Positions 45,064-53,089 of a stretch of 64,000 bases of DNA are shown piece after piece. Made by a program: the position numbers and the translations under genes. The notes below the pieces were generated by a model. That model worked only from the letters and a program-made list of their open reading frames with translations. It had not been told where the DNA came from and made no database searches. Position 1 is the stretch's first letter; each line of letters starts with the position of its first letter. Origin of the DNA: Sphingobium sp. KCTC 72723 (GTDB lineage: Bacteria; Pseudomonadota; Alphaproteobacteria; Sphingomonadales; Sphingomonadaceae); the NCBI RefSeq assembly GCF_014280435.1, contig NZ_CP060388.1, positions 3,609,501 through 3,673,500 of the forward strand, written 5' to 3'.

Positions 45064-46044
45064 ATGCGTAGTATAACCCATTCCAGTTTTGGTGACCCGG
45101 CCGATGTTCTTAAGCTGATCGATGTCCCGCTTCCCGAACCTGCAAAGGGCGAAGTTCGCATCAGAACTACCCTTGCCGTAATCCACAATCATGACTTGCT
45201 CACCGTTCAAGGTGCTTATGGGTCTTTACCAATGCTGCCCACAATCGGTGGCAGCGAGGCTGTCGGAACTATTGACGCGGTCGGAGATGGGATTGACCCC
45301 GCAAGGATTGGACAGCGCGTTACGGTAAGCGGCGTAAGAGGCACCTGGGCTGAATATTTCATCGCGCCGGTCGCTCAGATCGTTCTTCTCCCTGGCCAGA
45401 TTGACGACGAGACGGGCGCCCAGCTTACCGCCATGCCCTTGAGCGCCTTGGGCGTTCTTGATTTTTCGGGGCTGCGCACCGGAGACTGGCTGATTCAGAA
45501 CGCCGCCAATGGCGCGGTGGGAAGGGCCGTGGCAGTTTTTGCAAAAAGGCGTGGCATAAATCTCGTCAATCTGGTGCGCCGCGCAGATTCTATTCCCGAA
45601 CTGACCGCTGCGGGTATCGATCAAATTGTCGCGACCGAACAGGGCGACTGGCGCGACAAAGTGAACGCGATTGTGGGAAGCGGGACGCTGTCGGCCGCGA
45701 TCGACAGTATTGGCGGCTCCTCAAGCGATGACCTTCTCTCGGTCCTCGCGTCCGAGGGCCTGTTGATCTCTTTTGGCGCGATGAGCCGTTCACCCGTACA
45801 ATTAAATGCCGATGCGCTCATTTTCAAACAAGTAACGGTTAAGGGATATTGGATCGTCAAAGTTCTGGAAAAAATGAGCCAGTCAGCGCTTCAGTCTCTT
45901 ATGGATGAATTGGTGGCAACAGCCGCAAGCGGCGCGCTCCATCTTCCGGTCGATAGCATTCATGATCTGGCCGACTTTGCTACAGCCATTGCTGCGGCGC
46001 GAAAAACCGGTCGATCAGGGAAGCTAATGCTCCGTACCGCATGA
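45064..46044 (+). CDS. Quinone oxidoreductase-like MDR protein (zinc-independent)
   Basis: 326 residues from the ATG at 45064, the better start than the frame opening at 45019, because MRSITHSSFGDPADVLKL is the standard N-terminus of the family. No zinc-binding cysteines are present. The cofactor region is DWLIQNAANGAVGRAVAVFAKRRG (near 139), a variant of the AxxGGVG motif. Such enzymes reduce enoyl or quinone substrates with NADPH, and some are enoyl-CoA reductases. It is the last gene of the operon, 66 bp after the dehydrogenase. A repeat TTAGTCG...TTAGTCG with AGTCGCGACT (46075-46097) follows and may mark the operon's end. Confidence 0.82.
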   Translation: MRSITHSSFGDPADVLKLIDVPLPEPAKGEVRIRTTLAVIHNHDLLTVQGAYGSLPMLPTIGGSEAVGTIDAVGDGIDPARIGQRVTVSGVRGTWAEYFIAPVAQIVLLPGQIDDETGAQLTAMPLSALGVLDFSGLRTGDWLIQNAANGAVGRAVAVFAKRRGINLVNLVRRADSIPELTAAGIDQIVATEQGDWRDKVNAIVGSGTLSAAIDSIGGSSSDDLLSVLASEGLLISFGAMSRSPVQLNADALIFKQVTVKGYWIVKVLEKMSQSALQSLMDELVATAASGALHLPVDSIHDLADFATAIAAARKTGRSGKLMLRTA

Positions 46045-46124
46045 CACCACATTTATCGCAGCGAGCGGTGCATGTTAGTCGCGACTGAAATTAGTCGGCG
46101 AGCCTGCAAAAATACACCGCTGCC

Positions 46125-46342
46125 TCACGCTTGGTCGTGTCCCTGATGGTGCTGGAGGAGCGCCGCACGACCCGCTCCTGAGACGAGGAGTTCCGTTCCG
46201 TGAAGTGCCTGTGCCGCGATATAGGGATAGTGCGGATCGGCGAGATGCGCGCGCGCTATCATGACGAGGTCCAACTGGCTCTGCTCGATCGCTGCGTTGG
46301 CGATCTTCGGATCAGCGTGAACGGGTCGAACAGGGATGGCAT
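46125..46342 (-). pseudogene. Old-yellow-enzyme (NADH:flavin oxidoreductase) gene with large internal deletion
   Basis: An ATG at 46342, two bases after the stop of the SRPBCC gene, opens MPSLFDPFTL, the standard N-terminus of bacterial old-yellow-enzyme ene-reductases. Within twelve codons the sequence switches frame to the C-terminus: HADPKIANAAIEQSQLDLVM, IARAHLADPHYPYIAAQAL, then a stop at 46125. About 280 codons of the TIM barrel are missing. The junction lies within GTTCACGCTGATC. The gene was evidently co-transcribed with the SRPBCC gene before deletion. Confidence 0.7.
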
Positions 46343-46344
46343 GA

Positions 46345-46854
46345 TCAGACTTTCGCTTTGCGTGCGGCGACGACGAGACCGTCCAGCCAATCCTGATGGC
46401 CGTTGATCATCGGGTTGGGCCTGGTCTTCGCCAGGTCCTTGGCCGGTTCGCCGTTCTGCGTTTCCTGCGTGAGGATGCGGACTCGTCCATCAGAGAGGTC
46501 CTCTACCAGCCAGGCATGGTGCACGTCGAGCCGCGTCGCGCCATCGCCGGACCAGCCATGCCAGGCGACACGCCCCGGTTCGCCATCCACTGGCGCTACA
46601 TATTCGACGACCTCGGCCTCAACCGGAAAACCGAAGGTTTCGAAGTAGAAGCGCGTACCCTCCGCCAGCACGGGGCCGGCGCCATCGTGGAAGCGGACGT
46701 TGGCGGAGTTCTCGTAATAGCTCGGCCAGCGCCTTGCCTCGGCCAGGAACGGCCAGACATCGACCGCGCTGAGGTCAGCGACGATCAGTTCGTTCGAGGC
46801 GAAGTTGGCGCTGAAGCCGGGAAGGTAGCCCTTGGGCCAGAAAATCTCGTTCAT
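46345..46854 (-). CDS. SRPBCC-family (START-like) protein
   Basis: 169 residues from the ATG of MNEIFWPKGYLPG at 46854; the frame opens 15 codons earlier. Helix-grip fold features are AVDVWPFLAEARRWPSYYENSANVRF, EGTRFYFETFGFPVEAEVVEYV, RVAWHGWSGDGATRLDVHHAWLVEDL and the long C-terminal helix region with HQDWLDGLVVAARK. Members bind hydrophobic ligands or act as simple cyclases. It is divergent from the LysR gene at 46954, which probably controls it. Confidence 0.82.
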   Translation of the reverse strand: MNEIFWPKGYLPGFSANFASNELIVADLSAVDVWPFLAEARRWPSYYENSANVRFHDGAGPVLAEGTRFYFETFGFPVEAEVVEYVAPVDGEPGRVAWHGWSGDGATRLDVHHAWLVEDLSDGRVRILTQETQNGEPAKDLAKTRPNPMINGHQDWLDGLVVAARKAKV

Positions 46855-46953
46855 GCTGCGGTATCCAGGTGAAGGGGTCGCGCCCCGGCTTCCCCTCAAA
46901 TGGTCGTCGTGCCATGATAATGCAAATAAGGCGGCTTTGGTTGGAATATCAGT

Positions 46954-47868
46954 TTGCGTGATATCAGGACGATCGATCTCAACCTTCTTCGCGCGCTCGA
47001 CGCGGTGCTGGACGAGCGCAATCTAAGCAGGGCGGCCGAGCGGCTCGGCGTAACGCAGCCGGCGGTCAGCGGCATGCTTACGCGCTTGCAGGAAAGTGTC
47101 GGCGAACCGCTGTTCGTGCGGTCGCAGCGTGGCGTGCAACCCACCTTGCGCGCGCTCGACCTCGCCGGCCCGGTCAAGCGGATCCTGGCGGACGTCGAGA
47201 TCCTGTTGCGGCCATCCCGTTTCGATCCCGAGACAGCGTCATTCACCCTCACGGTGGCGGCGACCGACTATGCGCTGCAAGCGATCGTGCTGCCGTTCGT
47301 TGCTAAGCTGCGCAGTCTCGCCCCGGGGATCCGCCTCGCCACACGCCCGATCGACGAGGATCGTATCGCGCAGCAGTTCGATCGGGATGATCTCGATCTC
47401 GCGTTGATGACGCCCGAGACAGCGCCACCCGATCTACACGCCCGGCGTCTGTTCGACGAAAGCTATGTCTGCGCCATGCGCTCCGATCATCCCGATGCGA
47501 GCACGAACGCGCTGTCGCTCGATCGCTTCTGCGCGCTCGACCATGCGCTGGTTTCGCTTGCCGGAGATTCATTCCGGGGCGTGACCGACGATGCCCTAGC
47601 ACAAATCGGCAGGTCGCGCCGCATAACGCTCTCGTTGCACAGCTTCCTCGCGCTGGCTGAGGTCTTGCGGACGACGGATCTCGTGGCAGTGGTACCCCGT
47701 CGGCTCGTCGCCGGTGCCGGGCTTGCATCCTGCGAGCCGCCGATCGCCATTTCCGGTTTCACCAAACTGGCGGCTTGGCATGGGCGAACGCACCATGACG
47801 AAGGACATCGCTGGGCGCGCGCGCTCCTGTTCGAGACATGCGGCGTCGCTGGTCAACCGGGCCGATGA
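46954..47868 (+). CDS. LysR-family transcriptional regulator
   Basis: 304 residues from GTG 46954 (MRDIRTIDLNLLRALDAVL). The winged helix-turn-helix spans residues 5-65: RNLSRAAERLGVTQPAVSGMLTRLQESVGEPLFVRSQRGVQPT. The effector domain includes IRLATRPIDEDRIAQQFDRDDLDLALM, similar to the NodD/LinR-like subgroup. It is divergent from the SRPBCC gene (99 bp between starts), so that promoter is its probable target. Confidence 0.9.
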   Translation: MRDIRTIDLNLLRALDAVLDERNLSRAAERLGVTQPAVSGMLTRLQESVGEPLFVRSQRGVQPTLRALDLAGPVKRILADVEILLRPSRFDPETASFTLTVAATDYALQAIVLPFVAKLRSLAPGIRLATRPIDEDRIAQQFDRDDLDLALMTPETAPPDLHARRLFDESYVCAMRSDHPDASTNALSLDRFCALDHALVSLAGDSFRGVTDDALAQIGRSRRITLSLHSFLALAEVLRTTDLVAVVPRRLVAGAGLASCEPPIAISGFTKLAAWHGRTHHDEGHRWARALLFETCGVAGQPGR

Positions 47869-47902
47869 CCCGCGACGCGTAGCCGCGCAAGGCGAGGAGG
47901 CT

Positions 47903-48523
47903 TCAGGTTTTGATAACAAGCTCGCCCACCAGCAGGAGTGCGAGTGCGATCATCACGATGCCCGAAACCCGTCCGACCGCTTTGGCGGCCTGTGGGCGGG
48001 TACGCAGCACCATGCGCGAAGCATTGCCGACCAAAAGATAGACAACGCCGCAGTTTACGATGTGGACCAGACCCAGGCCAACGATTTGCGCCGGGATCGG
48101 CCATGACGCCTTCGTGTCGACGAATTGTGGCAGCAGCGCCAGGAACAGCAAGATTACCTTGGGGTTGAGGCCGCTGACGCCGAAACCCTTGGTCATCCAG
48201 CGCATTGATGAGATTGGGCCAGCATCGTCACCAGCGACCGGCACCGGTGGATTGGCAACGAGGCCGACGCCCAACCACAGCAGATAGGCCGCACCTACCA
48301 GCGTCAACGCGGCAAGCGCGAACGGCACGCTCGTGACCAGTGCGCCGACACCCGCCGCGACGATCAGTGTCGCCACCAAGTGCCCAAGGAGAAGCCCTGC
48401 CACTGCGGGCAGGATCGCCCGGTCGCGCATTCCGGCCGAGATGGCATAGGCCCAGTCAGCACCGGGCGTAATGACGAAGATCACCGACACCGCCCAGAAG
48501 GCGGCGAGCAGCCCGGGGTTCAT
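47903..48523 (-). CDS. LysE-family amino acid/metabolite exporter
   Basis: 206 residues with six predicted membrane segments. It shows the family start MNPGLLAAFWAVSVIFVITPGADWAYAISAG, the central GVSGLNPKVILLFLALLPQFVD and a hydrophobic C-terminus. It exports small polar metabolites such as amino acids or homoserine lactones. It is the last gene of the minus-strand unit panB-thioesterase-lysE, with a 4-base overlap, and is convergent with the LysR gene. Confidence 0.87.
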   Translation of the reverse strand: MNPGLLAAFWAVSVIFVITPGADWAYAISAGMRDRAILPAVAGLLLGHLVATLIVAAGVGALVTSVPFALAALTLVGAAYLLWLGVGLVANPPVPVAGDDAGPISSMRWMTKGFGVSGLNPKVILLFLALLPQFVDTKASWPIPAQIVGLGLVHIVNCGVVYLLVGNASRMVLRTRPQAAKAVGRVSGIVMIALALLLVGELVIKT

Positions 48524-48984
48524 CGGAAGGTCTCCGTCGTGCCAGCAGAGTCGTCAGCAAGCGCAGGCACGATCGTCTGCTGCATCGCCGCGCAGAGCCG
48601 GTCCTCGCTATCGACGACATCGACGCGCGTGATTATCGCGGAGCGCCCGGCGCGCAGGACAGTGGCCCTTGCCGTCAGCATCGCCCCCGTCGCCGGGCGC
48701 AGGAAATTGATCTTATATTCGAGCGTCAGCACGTCGTGTCCGGCGGGCGCGACGCTCATCGCCGCATAGCCGCCGGCAACGTCTGCCAACGTGCCGATCG
48801 CGCCGCCCGCGAAGAAACCGTGCCGCTGGGCCACCGCATCACCGAACGGCAGTTCAAGCGCGCATTGCCCCGTGTCCAGGCTCGCCATCCGGCCACCCAT
48901 ACCGAGCAGCACGCCTTGCTTGGCAAAGCTCGCAACGATGCTCTCACGGCGCTCCGCGCTTAGCGCGTTTTTCACGACGTTCAC
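48520..48984 (-). CDS. PaaI-family hotdog thioesterase
   Basis: 154 residues with a single hotdog domain: AQRHGFFAGGAIGTLADVAGGYAAMS (catalytic HG-F-AG--G--AD motif, near 53-78), then LTLEYKINFLRPATG and ARATVLRAGRSAIITRVDVVD. It hydrolyses acyl-CoA thioesters in the cytosol. It is translationally coupled to both neighbours (ATGA overlaps). Confidence 0.86.
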   Translation of the reverse strand: MNVVKNALSAERRESIVASFAKQGVLLGMGGRMASLDTGQCALELPFGDAVAQRHGFFAGGAIGTLADVAGGYAAMSVAPAGHDVLTLEYKINFLRPATGAMLTARATVLRAGRSAIITRVDVVDSEDRLCAAMQQTIVPALADDSAGTTETFR

Positions 48985-49729
48985 TTGCGCGCGCCCAGGC
49001 GATATTCCTCCGCCTCGCCTGGAAAGGTCGCCCCACGTACGTCGGCCGCGTAGCCGGCCACCGCTTCGCTGATCACACCACGCAGGTCTGCGTAGCGACG
49101 AACGAATTTCGGCGTCCAGTCGAACAGGCCAAGCATGTCTTCTGTAACCAGGATTTGCCCGTCGCAGGTCGCTGACGCGCCGATGCCGATCGTCGGGCAG
49201 CCGACCGCGCCGGTCACTTCGGCTGCCAGCTCGGGTGTGACCCCCTCGACCACCATGGCGATGGCGCCAGCGGCATCGGTCGCGCGCGCTTCGGCCAGCA
49301 CCCGCTCACGCTCGGCGTCATTACGACCACGCGCCTTGAAGCCGCCATCTAGGTTTACCGCCTGCGGCCGCAAACCAACGTGGCCGACCACGGGAATGCC
49401 GCGCCCTGTAAGGAAGGCGATGCTGTCGGCGACGCCTTGCGCGGCTTCGACCTTCACCGCCTGAGCGCCCGTCTCCATCATGATCCGGCTCGCGGTGTCG
49501 AACGCCTGCTCCGGTGACCGCTCGTAGCTGCCGAACGGCAGGTCGATCGCGACCAGGGCATGGCTGCTACCGCGCATGACTGCCTGACCGTGCAGGATCA
49601 TCATCTCCACCGTGACGCCTACCGTCGAGGACAAGCCGTGGACAACCATGCCCAGGCTGTCGCCGACCAACAGTAGATCGCAATAAGGATCGAGAAGCTG
49701 CGCCATCGGCGCGGTGTAGGCGGTTATAC
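48981..49729 (-). pseudogene. panB: 5'-truncated panB (ketopantoate hydroxymethyltransferase)
   Basis: The frame holds LLLVGDSLGMVVHG (metal-binding Asp), ALVAIDLPFGSYE, VKVEAA, GIPVVGHVGLRPQAVN, MVVEGVTPELA, GIGASATCDGQILVTEDMLG and KFVRRYADL, all PanB hallmarks. Homology begins only at ITAYTAPMAQLL, immediately before the first in-frame ATG at 49706. The normal first 30-40 residues are absent, because the sequence upstream belongs to an unrelated gene on the other strand. A 241-residue product could be made from 49706, but it lacks the first strand and the TAY loop of the active site. Probably inactive. Confidence 0.78.
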
Positions 49730-49888
49730 GATGGCGACCAGTCCGGCTTATACAACGGCGCGGGCCTTTATATTGTCAATCCGCCCTACGCCTTCACGCA
49801 GGCGCTGCCGCCTCTGCTGGAAGCCCTGCGCGCCGCGCTGGCACCGAAAGGGCATAGGGGCGAGATTACAACTGATTGGTTGGGCTAG
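49722..49888 (+). pseudogene. 3' fragment of a methyltransferase gene (RlmJ-like)
   Basis: An open frame without a start reads YDGDQSGLYNGAGLYIVNPPYAF, then LPPLLEALRAALAPKG and ITTDWLG before TAG at 49886. The NPPY motif with this C-terminal layout recalls the 23S rRNA adenine-N6 methyltransferase RlmJ, though another NPPY methyltransferase is possible. Its 5' end is replaced by the truncated panB, so the break at about 49722-49729 removed the starts of both genes. Confidence 0.5.
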
Positions 49889-49900
49889 TGGCCTGTCCTC

Positions 49901-50140
49901 TCAAGCTTTTCCGAGCCGGTCCGAAAATGCGCCAGGCTTCTGAACATAGGTTGGGACGAGACTGTCGATTGTAAGGTCGAACAGCGCTCGATCCCTGAGG
50001 CGGCAGCGCTGATTAAGGTAAAAGCGGATCTCCCAGATTTGCTTTGGCTTCAGCGCCCGCTTGGCGCCGACCGCGCGCCCAGCGTTCCAGACCGGGCGCT
50101 TGGGGGATGCATTCAAGGTTTCAGACATTTCCATGATCAT
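49901..50140 (-). pseudogene. N-terminal fragment of a site-specific integrase
   Basis: A start cluster near 50140-50128, just after GGAGA, opens EMSETLNASPKRPVWNAGR, then KPKQIWEIRFYL and RLRDRALFDLTIDS. This is the N-terminal part of a small tyrosine integrase common in sphingomonads and rhizobia, whose full form continues ...DSKLRGCDLVKIKIGD. After IDS (49961) the sequence changes to unrelated codons and stops at 49901. The catalytic domain is gone. Confidence 0.6.
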
Positions 50141-50338
50141 TCTCCAATTGGCCAAAATTGGCCACTCCGAAGAACGGCTGCAGACCTCCAGGGGAAATTA
50201 GTGAGGCTTGAAGCAAGCCGCGCTTCGGAAATCGTAGAAGGCGTCGGCTGCACAATGGCCACTCTTCGCGGGAGCAGGTCAAGGACGATTTGACAACCTT
50301 TGCCAATCTTTGCTATTTTCTTGGCCTTGGAGGTTGCC

Positions 50339-50584
50339 ATGGCTACGATGAATATCTCACTGCCCGATCCGATGAAGCAATGGGTCGAAGCGCAAGCTGA
50401 CACTGGTCGGTATAGCAATGCCAGCGACTATGTGCGCGATCTCATCCGCCGTGACCAAGAACGCGCCGACAAAGTCGCGGTCATGCAGCGCCTTGTCGAT
50501 GAGGCCCGCGCCAGCGGTTTGAGCGACGAGACGATGGCGGACATCCGGACGCGAGCGATCAGCCAGGCTGGCTTGCAAGCCTGA
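50339..50584 (+). CDS. parD: ParD-family antitoxin
   Basis: 81 residues from the ATG at 50339, after GGAGGTT. The N-terminal ribbon-helix-helix reads MNISLPDPMKQWVEAQADTG then YSNASDYVRDLIRRDQER. The C-terminal acidic helix (VDEARASGLSDETMADI) is typical of the toxin-wrapping part. It is directly followed by parE (two bases). ParD represses its own promoter. TTTGCCAATC / TTTGC repeats at 50300-50316 might be the site. Confidence 0.87.
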   Translation: MATMNISLPDPMKQWVEAQADTGRYSNASDYVRDLIRRDQERADKVAVMQRLVDEARASGLSDETMADIRTRAISQAGLQA

Positions 50585-50586
50585 CC

Positions 50587-50889
50587 GTGCCTCGCTTTCG
50601 CTTAACGCGCGCCGCAGCCGACGATCTGGCAACCATCTTTCTCAAAGGCATCGAGCAGTTCGGACTACCTCAAGCCGACACCTATCACGAAGGTCTGAGC
50701 GCGATATTCGCGTTTCTTGCCGAGTATCCCCAGGCTGCTCGATTGCGGGAGGAAATATCGCCTCCCGTCCGCGTGCATCCCTACAAGGCACATCTGGTGA
50801 TTTATGACGTGGGAGATGAGGACGAGGTCATCATTCTGCGTGTCCGGCATGGCAGGGAAGATTGGATGCCCTCGAACTACGACGGCTAG
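50587..50889 (+). CDS. parE: ParE-family toxin
   Basis: 100 residues from GTG 50587. RelE/ParE fold: FRLTRAAADDLATIFLKGIEQFG, ADTYHEGLSAIFAFLAEYPQAARLREE, VRVHPYKAHLVIYDVGDEDEVIILRVRHGREDW. ParE toxins poison DNA gyrase. Together with parD it forms a stabilising module for the accessory region. Confidence 0.87.
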   Translation: MPRFRLTRAAADDLATIFLKGIEQFGLPQADTYHEGLSAIFAFLAEYPQAARLREEISPPVRVHPYKAHLVIYDVGDEDEVIILRVRHGREDWMPSNYDG

Positions 50890-51317
50890 CCGTGGCAAGG
50901 TAGGTGCCTGCGGCCAATCCGCAGAGATCCCCACCCTACTTGGCATTTCTCCTGCCGACCAAATTACGTCATTGCGACGCGCGCGCGAACGGCAGGTTAG
51001 TTAGGAAGCTGCCGGAACGGATTTCACCTGTTTGTCGGGCAATAGCCGATTGCGGAATGCCCAGACTGCACTGCGTAAAGCCCTGGGCAGATAACAGACT
51101 GACATACAGAATGGCAGATAGTGGCCAATACTGATCCATGATCGAAGACGATAAATGCCATGTCGGCCAAAAATTTTGACAGTGCTAATCTGCAATTGTG
51201 AACGATTTTCGTTCTTGTCGACCAGAGTCGGACGTCGCCGGATAGGAAAGGATACAATTCCTGCTATCTTATTCCTTCGGGATCGACTCGGTTTGGGACA
51301 TGGGCAAGGACAATGGA
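50890..51317. other. Intergenic stretch without recognisable gene
   Basis: 428 bp after parE. Short frames on both strands have no family resemblance or ribosome site. I see no strong repeat or hairpin. It contains the promoter region of the secreted protein at 51318. Confidence 0.5.
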
Positions 51318-52217
51318 ATGTCGTTTACAAAAACAGTCATGTTGAGCACGCTCTTGATGGCGGCTCCCGCTATTGCCCAAGCGCCACAACTGAGCCGCGC
51401 CGAAGTTGCACAGCTTTATGGAGTTGGAGGCTTTTCGATTGTGAGGAACGCGCCGTCCAATGGCTGTGGCGAACCTGCCAAGCCCATCATCACCTTCGTC
51501 GACATGAACGGAGACAAACGTTTGGAGGCACTCTTCATAGATCGTGGCATATGCTACCTCCCGGACAAGGCGTGGGCCAGCATCGCTGCCAAGGGAGCAG
51601 ACGGAAAATGGCGGCAGATTTTTGGCCAGAACGGCACGGTCAAAGCCGTTGCGACGCGCTCCGGTGGCTGGCTAGACCTGCAATGGACAAGCAATGGTCG
51701 AACCCAGCCGTTGCGTTATGATGGCATCGCTTATGTCGGATTTAGTCCCGGATCGACCACGAAGCCGGTGCCTGTTGACCCAACGATACCCGCGCCTTTG
51801 GAGGCTAAATCATTCCGCGATGCGGCTATATTCCGAGCCGCCGGGTTCACGAAGCGCGGTCTGCAATGGCGGAGCGACTGTGATGATCCCGGCACGCCAT
51901 CTTATGGTGCCGGCGCAATAAGCAATCGCAGGGATCTAAACGGCGATGGCCGGGCGGAAGCCATCGTGACGGAAGAAAGTGTGTTTTGTTATGGCAATAG
52001 CGGAACCGGATTCTGGCTGGTTAGCCAACAAGCCGACGGAAAGTGGAGAGCTGTAACCAATGGCATTGGGATGCCCGAATTTCTCAAGACCAGAGGCGTG
52101 GGTGGATGGCCCGACATTCAAATCGGCGGACCGGGCTTCTGCTTTACCGTAGAGCGGTGGAACGGCTTGAAATATATTCCGAACCGAAGAGAATATCAGG
52201 GTAAGCCCTGTAAATAA
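51318..52217 (+). CDS. Secreted FG-GAP/VCBS-like protein
   Basis: 299 residues from the ATG at 51318, placed after AAGGACA; an ATG at 51300 is also in frame. It has a signal peptide (MSFTKTVMLSTLLMAAPAIAQ). Two similar halves follow, each with a calcium-binding-like loop: VDMNGDKRLEALFID near 71 and RDLNGDGRAEAIVTEES near 208. Each loop is followed by an aromatic-rich block (DGKWRQIFGQNG, DGKWRAVTNG). Four to six cysteines may form disulfides. This is a periplasmic or secreted duplicated domain of unknown function. Confidence 0.7.
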   Translation: MSFTKTVMLSTLLMAAPAIAQAPQLSRAEVAQLYGVGGFSIVRNAPSNGCGEPAKPIITFVDMNGDKRLEALFIDRGICYLPDKAWASIAAKGADGKWRQIFGQNGTVKAVATRSGGWLDLQWTSNGRTQPLRYDGIAYVGFSPGSTTKPVPVDPTIPAPLEAKSFRDAAIFRAAGFTKRGLQWRSDCDDPGTPSYGAGAISNRRDLNGDGRAEAIVTEESVFCYGNSGTGFWLVSQQADGKWRAVTNGIGMPEFLKTRGVGGWPDIQIGGPGFCFTVERWNGLKYIPNRREYQGKPCK

Positions 52218-52523
52218 GGCTCTCAATCATTGGCTGACATTGAGGAACGGCAAACTTCGATGGGGTGGTTTTGCGTCTCGACGCTACCATCTGGTCAGAA
52301 TACTTGGATGGCGAACAGACTGGGCTCGATCGGCTTGCTGGGAGCGAGCAAGATCAAGAACGCAATGGCGTCAAAGGACACAAAGCCGACTGACGGCAAT
52401 CACATGATAACCGTCTGGCTAACTATCTATATTGTCTGGGATTTTCCCTACTCTTGACAGTCTCGAGCGTCTCCCGCCTCGGGATGGCGGCGAATCTCGG
52501 CCTGAGTGCTGGCCGCGAAGTTG
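52218..52523. other. Intergenic stretch without recognisable gene
   Basis: 306 bp between the secreted-protein gene and brnA. Frames such as FDGVVLRLDATIWSEYLDG are open briefly but lack starts and match nothing I know. Possibly remnant DNA. Confidence 0.4.
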
Positions 52524-52754
52524 CTAGATTTGCCCTGACGCCACGAGCTTCTCCAAGAGAGCATTGACGCGCGTTTGCCAGCCTGGGCCACTCCCACGCA
52601 AATGCTCGACCGTCTTCGCATCTAGGCGGATTTTCACCTCCACCTTGGGGGCGTCGAGCTTCGGGCGACCCCGCCGGGACGGCTTCATTCCGGCCATGAA
52701 AGCCGCATCCATCGGCGGGTTGTCGTCGTGAATCTTCGGATCAAATTTGGCCAT
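52524..52754 (-). CDS. brnA: BrnA-family antitoxin
   Basis: 76 residues from the ATG at 52754 (MAKFDPKIHDDNPPM); the frame is open further upstream inside brnT. The C-terminal ribbon-helix-helix reads KVEVKIRLDAKTVEHLRGSGPGWQTRVNALLEKLV, the BrnA signature. It overlaps the toxin gene by 14 bases, as in other brnTA operons. BrnA dimerises with BrnT and represses the operon. Confidence 0.87.
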   Translation of the reverse strand: MAKFDPKIHDDNPPMDAAFMAGMKPSRRGRPKLDAPKVEVKIRLDAKTVEHLRGSGPGWQTRVNALLEKLVASGQI

Positions 52755-53016
52755 AATAAAACCTCGCTTCATGCTTCTCTGCCGGACGCAGGCTGATGGC
52801 GCGAACCGCATCGTCGTGAGAGCCGTCGGTGAAAGCCAGCACATGCAAGCGATCACCGATCAACCCTATGGCAACGAAACGGACCTCTCCATAATCGAAG
52901 CGGTCATCCTCGCGTTCAAAGGCCGTGTCCCAATCGAACCCTTCCGCAGCCTGCAAGGACATGCCATGTTTGGCTATATTCCTCTCGTCCTTGGCCGGGT
53001 CGAACTCGATTTCCAT
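52741..53016 (-). CDS. brnT: BrnT-family ribonuclease toxin
   Basis: 91 residues from MEIEFDPAKDERNIAKHG at 53016; a GTG five codons upstream (53031) is possible. BrnT features are EFDPAKDERNIAKHGMSLQAAE, DYGEVRFVAIGLIGDRLHVLAFT, and the basic end RAISLRPAEKHEARFYYGQI. RelE-like RNase fold. The toxin gene precedes the antitoxin gene, the order characteristic of BrnTA. Confidence 0.87.
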   Translation of the reverse strand: MEIEFDPAKDERNIAKHGMSLQAAEGFDWDTAFEREDDRFDYGEVRFVAIGLIGDRLHVLAFTDGSHDDAVRAISLRPAEKHEARFYYGQI

Positions 53017-53029
53017 ATCAATTTCGTAC

Positions 53030-53060
53030 ACCCATTAAATGGGTCGCGCAACAATTGTTG
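53030..53060. promoter_or_regulatory. Two adjacent palindromes upstream of brnT
   Basis: ACCCAT-TAA-ATGGGT (53030-53044) and CAACAATTGTTG (53049-53060) lie immediately before the brnT start. They are candidate autoregulatory BrnA/BrnTA operators. Confidence 0.5.
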
Positions 53061-53089
53061 TGCACCCAAAAGATCGACATGGGGCGACA

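Noticed and set aside
51001..51257. Minus-strand frames of 64-77 codons upstream of the secreted-protein gene
   Set aside because: No recognisable domain or start signal; treated as non-coding.
52230..52457. 75-codon plus-strand frame after the secreted-protein gene
   Set aside because: No ribosome site, no family resemblance and unlikely composition.
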